From the NCBI GenBank assembly GCA_964017195.1, contig OZ024895.1:34153834-34217833 (forward strand): a DNA stretch of 64,000 nucleotides, in the 5' to 3' direction. Within the stretch, counting starts at the first letter, position 1, and every line of letters starts with the position of its first letter. Below, in pieces: positions 59,154 through 64,000 of the stretch. The notes under the pieces were generated by a model. That model saw nothing but the letters and a program-made list of their open reading frames with translations, was not told the DNA's origin and ran no database searches. The stretch is from Siderastrea radians (Eukaryota; Cnidaria; Anthozoa; Scleractinia; Rhizangiidae). Made by a program: the position numbers and the translations under genes.

Positions 59154-60606
59154 ATGAAGTGGATACTTCTTTTGCTGTTGTCTCTTCTCATCGTTGTCTC
59201 AACCCGACAATGCCAAACCACATATTCTATATTGGAACGTTATCTTAAAGGTCACGTGGTATCTATAGATAACGTGAAAGACCATGGCCACTGCCTCATT
59301 TTATGCTCAGAGGATCAACGATGTCAGAGCATTCATTTCCAGGCTCGTTACTTGGTTTGTGAGTTGAATGATGCCGATAGACACTCTCATCCTTGGGATT
59401 ACGAGTTTAAAGATGGATACACCTACGCTGGTTTCATTTCCAAGGTTAGTAGCACAAAATATGTTGCTTTGTATGTCTACTCCAAAGCTTATGGTAACAT
59501 TCGCATTACATAAGTGGCGATGGTTTTACAACGAATACCCTCTTAGTTACTATACTTAGATTTCGATACTTCAAGCCTAACTATCATGTAAATAATTAAA
59601 GGAAATTGACGTAGAATTTAATTTGTTGTGAGTTAAGCCCTAACGAGCAAGGCATCTTGCCGTGCCACTCTTCCATTGGATCAAAGAAGATACTAGGTAA
59701 CCGCGCGTTTAGGGAATGGAATGCCCTGCCTAATCAATACTTAAAACACATCTTTTTACGTCATCCGTTTACCAGATTTTAGCATTTCAGTGTATAGTTT
59801 TTAACTTTAACGCCAAGGTGTATATTTTTTTCTTTTATATAATATATATCATATGTTATGCATTTGTATGTTGGTTTTTCTTTTATTTATGTATACATTT
59901 TAAATTGCTTTTTGACTTGAGCTTTCAAGTTAAACCTTGATTTTGTACGTATACAAGTATTGTAAGAACAGTCTTCGTCTTCACTGATAGGTGATATTCA
60001 AAGAGAAAATGACACCTTCATGGCTCAAGGCACATACGTCGTACATAGACAGCTCACACTCCATAGCCAGTGATCAGATAACCTTCAACAAAGGTTCCTC
60101 ATCTGTGATTTTCAAAGTTCCATTGGTGCCTTCTGGTGTCTTATCAGACGAATCTCCGCTAACTGTCGAAATAACCGTGGCTAATAACGCCAGCCTCGAC
60201 CAATCCGCAGCTGATCATGGGTTCCAACACAAGGTACGGCCTGTCGGACAGGACCAACTTTGTTGGATTTAAAACGGTTGAACAAGTGAAGTATGACAAA
60301 AAAGCCCCCTGTTTTGGGATAGAGGGATCTGCAGGAGAAGAGCTAACCGGCATTACGAAAATTGATGAAAATGTTCATCTCGCTGGAAACATGTCCTTTC
60401 CTGAACAGTTTGTCTTCTCTCTTAAGCTGGAAAGGCCACGGGGTTGGTGCTTTATTGCGCATGAAGGGGGATTCACTAAGACGGTGGATTACAGTAAGCG
60501 ACTGAAGCTGAGCCAGGGACTTATTTTAGAGGTTTATGCAGGAAATAAAGAAGAAAGAGTTAGCATCAAGTACGTTAAAGTCATCATCATAAAAACTGAT
60601 GTTTAA
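59154..60606 (+). pseudogene. Copy 7: family gene with one frameshift in exon 2
   Basis: Exon 1 is 59154-59444 (291 bp), intact: MKWILLLLLSLLIVVST signal peptide, PAN cysteines as in copy 3, donor TCCAAG|GTTAGT. Exon 2 is 59991-60606 after TGATAG, 616 bp. One extra C at about 60226 (GGGTTCCAACAC versus GGGTTCAACAC in copy 1) shifts the frame; the first frame stops at 60270-60272 and the rest stays fully open in the second frame (YGLSDRTNFVGF to IKTDV). No other damage is seen. Either a very young pseudogene, an allele, or a sequence error. Copy 1 at the left edge is its closest relative and lacks the extra base. Confidence 0.8.
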
Positions 60607-62640
60607 AAAAAGACTTGGGTCATCTTGAGCACTAGTCAAAGGTGCACTGTTAGCGGTAGCTGATCTTATTGTAAAAGACAAACATCAAGTGCACACATCT
60701 CGTATGCCGAACAAACCGACATCATCATCGTCATCATCGTCGATCGACGTCGTCGTCATCAAGGGATATACATTGGGATATAAATAGTGATATAAGTCCT
60801 GATGAGTCGACTGTGATTCGTTCAGTCATTCATTCATTCATTCATTCTGGGGGGAGTAGTTCATTCAAATTTCTGTCCAACTGAGAATTGGCGACGACAG
60901 TCTTATTTTTGTCACGCACGCGCATTTTGTGATTCGTCAACCAACATACTAGATATAGTCAAATCAGTTTCTATGTTACTCAAAGTTCTGATGTCGAGAA
61001 TAGCTTGTTAACAAAATTAAAGATTTGAAGACGTAAAGGCTGTAAAAGTCGTAGGGAGTATTCGGGTTCACTGAAAATTAAAATCAGTTCAGTTCATTTC
61101 AACTTCACTTCATTCAACTTTATTGAAATTCTTGCAGCTTCACAATGTGGCTTCCTTTTAACTGTTTTTATCAGTTTCGCTTTTATTCTTTCAAACGGAA
61201 CATTAAATTTGCAGTGAGAACTCTTTCAACCAAGTGAAAACAGAAACCTTATTGTTATTCCCAGTTTAACCCTTTTTAGCGCCAATAGTGACAAGCATCT
61301 AATTTCTCCTTACAGTATTACTACTTGATCGATCAAACAGGTCACGAAAATAAAGGAAATGATCACCAGAAATGAAATGTGCTGATGTTTAATCAAATTC
61401 TCCCAACTAGCAACATAAGAAATATAAGGAGAATAGTGGGGAGAATATGAATGTTAATATTGGGGCTTAAAAGGTTAAAGTTAGTCAGCTTCCCATACCC
61501 TGCTGTGTAATTTTTCTAGAGGAGCAGGGCATACCTTATTATAGGAAATTAACGCTTGTCAATTAAGGTATTTGAAATTAAAGCGAATTGCAGGGAAAAT
61601 TACTCCCCAATAAAGGAAATGAACGCGAAAGAGGGGGTAAAATTCCAAAATGAGGGAAATTAACGCGAATAACACAAAGAAACACTTTGCGGTCACAACT
61701 GGAACAAATTTATTTCTAACTGAATGTAAAAATCACGAAGAAGCTCATGTGCAATTGTAATTGACAATTAATTGTAAATAATTAGTAAATTGTGAAGTCT
61801 TGTTATTGTAAAATGGATGTAATCAAATAGTAAATTGTAATTAAAATACTAATTGTTAATTAATTAGTAGCCATCAAACCTGTGTAAGATAGTGACAAGA
61901 GGAATGTAATAAACTGTTGCACAAAAAAAATCACAAACAAAACAGGTCTACAGATGTGTGAGGCAATTTCTTTACGGACAATGTGTGTTAAATTCTGCCT
62001 AAATGAAGGAAAGCTACTCTTTTGTGGGTGTCAAGAATGTCGAGAATGCCAGAATATGGAACTAAAATGATGGAAATTAAGGTCGCAGAAATTAACGCTC
62101 CACTTAATTAACAACGCGGAAATTAACACTCACTAGAATTAACGCGCCCGTGAAATTAACGCGAGTTTTTACAATTCGTGTTAATTTCATGGAGCGTAAA
62201 TATCTGATTCACGTGCCTTAAACTCCAACTGGGACGAAGCACTTGTTCTCTATTTTTTACCTTATAGGCGAATGCTTGCTGACCTTCAGTGAAAACTGAA
62301 ATTCATCCGATAAACAAACAAAGATTATAACTAGAGAGACCATATAACATTTAGTTAGGAAACCGGTTTCAAATGCTGCTTTCAAAATTTACAAAATTTA
62401 CACACGTTTGTAAGGCTGGATGACAAAAGTTGTCACCCAGCCATACAAACGTCTGTAAATTTGACCTTTTCCAAAAAGGAATATCTCTTTCAATTTTCAA
62501 CGATTTTCCTCTCATCATATTTGCTATTTTTACTAAATGTGCCAGTCTCTTTCAATTTGTCGTGTGTTCATTTGCCAAGCTAACCATCAAAGTTTCGATA
62601 ATTTATTTTATGCTTAGATCAAAGACTGCCGACATAAACA
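60607..62640. other. 3' flank of copy 7
   Basis: 60607-61890 matches the flank of copy 1, with a short CAT/CGT tract at 60719-60765 and CATT at about 60828-60847. 61540-62190 contains many AATTAACGC motifs in both orientations. 62405-62465 is a small palindrome around GTCACCCAGCC. No gene is seen. Confidence 0.5.
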
Positions 62641-62762
62641 TACATACTTTATTGTCACCTCCCCAAAGGGGCTTTTCAGGAACAATCAAAATAACTAATT
62701 ACAACACTTAATATATTACTAATTACAATATTACTAATTACAATACTTATTACTAATTACTT

Positions 62763-62824
62763 AATTGGTTAGAGCGCTGCACCGGTATCGCAGAGGTCAG
62801 GGTTCGAATCCCGGCAAGCCTGAT
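62763..62824 (+). tRNA. 5'-truncated tRNA-Thr-like sequence in a tandem unit
   Basis: From AATTGGTTAGAGCGC to GGCAAGCCTG it is identical to the complete unit at 62997-63069. The acceptor 5' strand and the first half of the D arm are missing, replaced by TTACTAATTAC simple repeat. It is a pseudo-tRNA or a truncated SINE head, not a functional tRNA gene. Confidence 0.45.
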
Positions 62825-62996
62825 TTTTTCAGGCTTTCTTTTCGCAACTGCATAAGTTGCGTTAATAACTGCGAGGATCTTCTTTACATTGAATTCTTCA
62901 TTCCGCAGTTCAAATATATGAATTTCATATATTCATAACTTCATCTTCATCTTTCCCGGGTATATTACGAACCAATTTAATGACCAGCTCCCAGTT

Positions 62997-63069
62997 GGCT
63001 TGTTAGCTCAATTGGTTAGAGCGCTGCACCGGTATCGCAGAGGTCAGGGTTCGAATCCCGGCAAGCCTG
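62997..63069 (+). tRNA. tRNA-Thr(GGT)-like gene or tRNA-derived SINE head
   Basis: GGCTTGT pairs with GCAAGCC as acceptor arm. D arm GCTC/GAGC. Anticodon arm CTGCA-CCGGTAT-CGCAG, with GGT in the anticodon position and a C instead of the usual U before it. TTCGAAT loop with a mismatched stem. A-box TAGCTCAATTGG and B-box GGTTCGAATCC are both present, so RNA polymerase III transcription is plausible. The defects and the exact 247-bp tandem copy suggest a tRNA-derived repeat unit rather than a working tRNA. Confidence 0.5.
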
Positions 63070-63151
63070 ATTTTTTCAGGCTTTCTTTTCGCAACTGCAT
63101 AAGTTGCGTTAATAACTGCGAGGATCTTCTTTACATTGAATTAATTACTTA

Positions 63152-64000
63152 TTACCAATTAGACTACAATATAATAATACTTAACTTATTACTTGTTACT
63201 TATTACTTGTTACAATACTTAATCTAAGAAGCATTTACAAAATTGTCTAAAAGTTTGTTCTTTAAAAGACGTTTAAAACCTTTAACTGACTGACTTGACT
63301 TTAAGTAAGACTCTAAATCAGTGCGGCGGATAACCAGAACTGGGTATATGATTTCCTGCTATCTGATTGGCTCACACAAAACCAAAACATTGTCTAGACA
63401 GCGAAAGGACTAAGCTGTATGAAATGGCGAGTGTGAAAGTCGAGCGAGGTGAAGTCTTATGTCGTATGTCGAAGGAATCCCAATTTGTCGATCTCTGGAG
63501 CCTCTGTATAATTCAAGCCATTAGTCGTTTGCCTAGGATTTGCTTTATTCATTAAAACACTGCAATTTTGTCCTCGATTTGTCGATCGCTTATAATAACC
63601 CTATTTTCGGTTAGCCTGTGTACAGCCGTCCACGTCGGGAAAAGATTTTTTTGAGGGGACAGAGACGGCTGCATCGGTTCGTGAAATCTGGATTATCTGG
63701 ACATAGAAAAGCCTGTCGACGATTTTTGTCACACGAGGATCGTCCCTCGACTTAGGACAGCCGACGCATCGTGAACGCTCGCTTAGAGCCGGTATGCATG
63801 TCATACCGTAAACATTGGCGCTCCGGCTTTGATTGCGCTGATCAAGCTTTTGCGATATCACCTCTCGCCAGAATACTGTTTCAACATCACTATCACAAGT
63901 ACCAGGTTGTTCAGAAGACATTGTTTCACGTGTTCGCGGAGTGACTAATAATAAGAATAATAGACATTCCTCCCAATTTCGTGTGAAAATAAGATTTACA
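63152..64000. other. Right end of window, no recognised gene
   Basis: 63152-63230 is a TTACTTATTAC-type simple repeat. A 106-codon minus-strand frame at 63601-63921 (MSSEQPGTCDSDVETVFWRE) is not recognisable and overlaps a repeat-like TAGCCTGTGTACAGCCG stretch; I do not call it a gene. Confidence 0.35.

Noticed and set aside
63601..63921. 106-codon minus-strand frame at the right edge
   Set aside because: No recognised motif, overlaps repeat-like sequence and has no splice or homologous support.

Overview
This is AT-rich animal nuclear DNA, most likely from a cnidarian and probably a stony coral. The evidence is a set of spliced genes with short secreted PAN/apple-type exons in cnidarian style, a PAN plus C-type-lectin gene fragment, Crypton and Penelope-like remnants, tRNA-derived tandem repeats, and many foldback or TIR elements. 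No bacterial or viral gene organisation is present. Most open frames in the window are chance frames; only short exons and transposon pieces look like real coding sequence.

The window is organised around a clustered family of two-exon genes. Exon 1 (291 bp) encodes a signal peptide and a PAN-like domain. A phase-0 intron follows, and exon 2 (about 606-624 bp) encodes a second domain of about 200 residues that I do not recognise, probably a beta-sandwich. I count seven coding copies and one exon-less relic: copy 1 (+, left edge, exon 2 only), a relic (-, 4540-6800), copy 2 (-, 16611-18359, two frameshifts), copy 3 (+, 20846-22592, intact), copy 4 (-, 35704-37467, intact), copy 5 (-, 40325-45003, destroyed by transposons), copy 6 (-, 52215-55421, intact) and copy 7 (+, 59154-60606, one frameshift in exon 2). 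Copies 2/3 and 6/7 are head-to-head pairs inside two large homologous blocks (about 15.2-24.6 kb and 50.3-62.6 kb). Copies 4 and 5 form another related pair of blocks. A 106-bp minisatellite lies between the divergent genes.

Transposons account for much of the rest. A 6.0-kb element at 6814-12840 has long inverted ends, a TTAA target duplication and a nearly complete multi-exon transposase-like gene with zinc-binding motifs. A 2.7-kb element at 42108-44819, also flanked by TTAA, sits exactly inside exon 1 of copy 5. There are also a Crypton tyrosine-recombinase remnant (29168-30169), a second Crypton-like N-terminal fragment (46465-46716), a Penelope-like GIY-YIG remnant that replaces half an exon (40698-41065), a hammerhead-like foldback insert with a 12-bp target duplication (51004-51233), a 420-bp Harbinger-type MITE (57148-57567), several other TIR elements, and a large inverted duplication (14377-16379).

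The 24.7-35.7 kb stretch separates the family blocks. It holds the Crypton remnant and a decayed PAN-CTLD gene (32927-34248). Two tRNA-Thr-like units lie near the right end (62763-63069). The annotation is by eye: exon boundaries come from comparing copies with each other and from GT/AG sites. Expression, exact identities and family names could not be tested.
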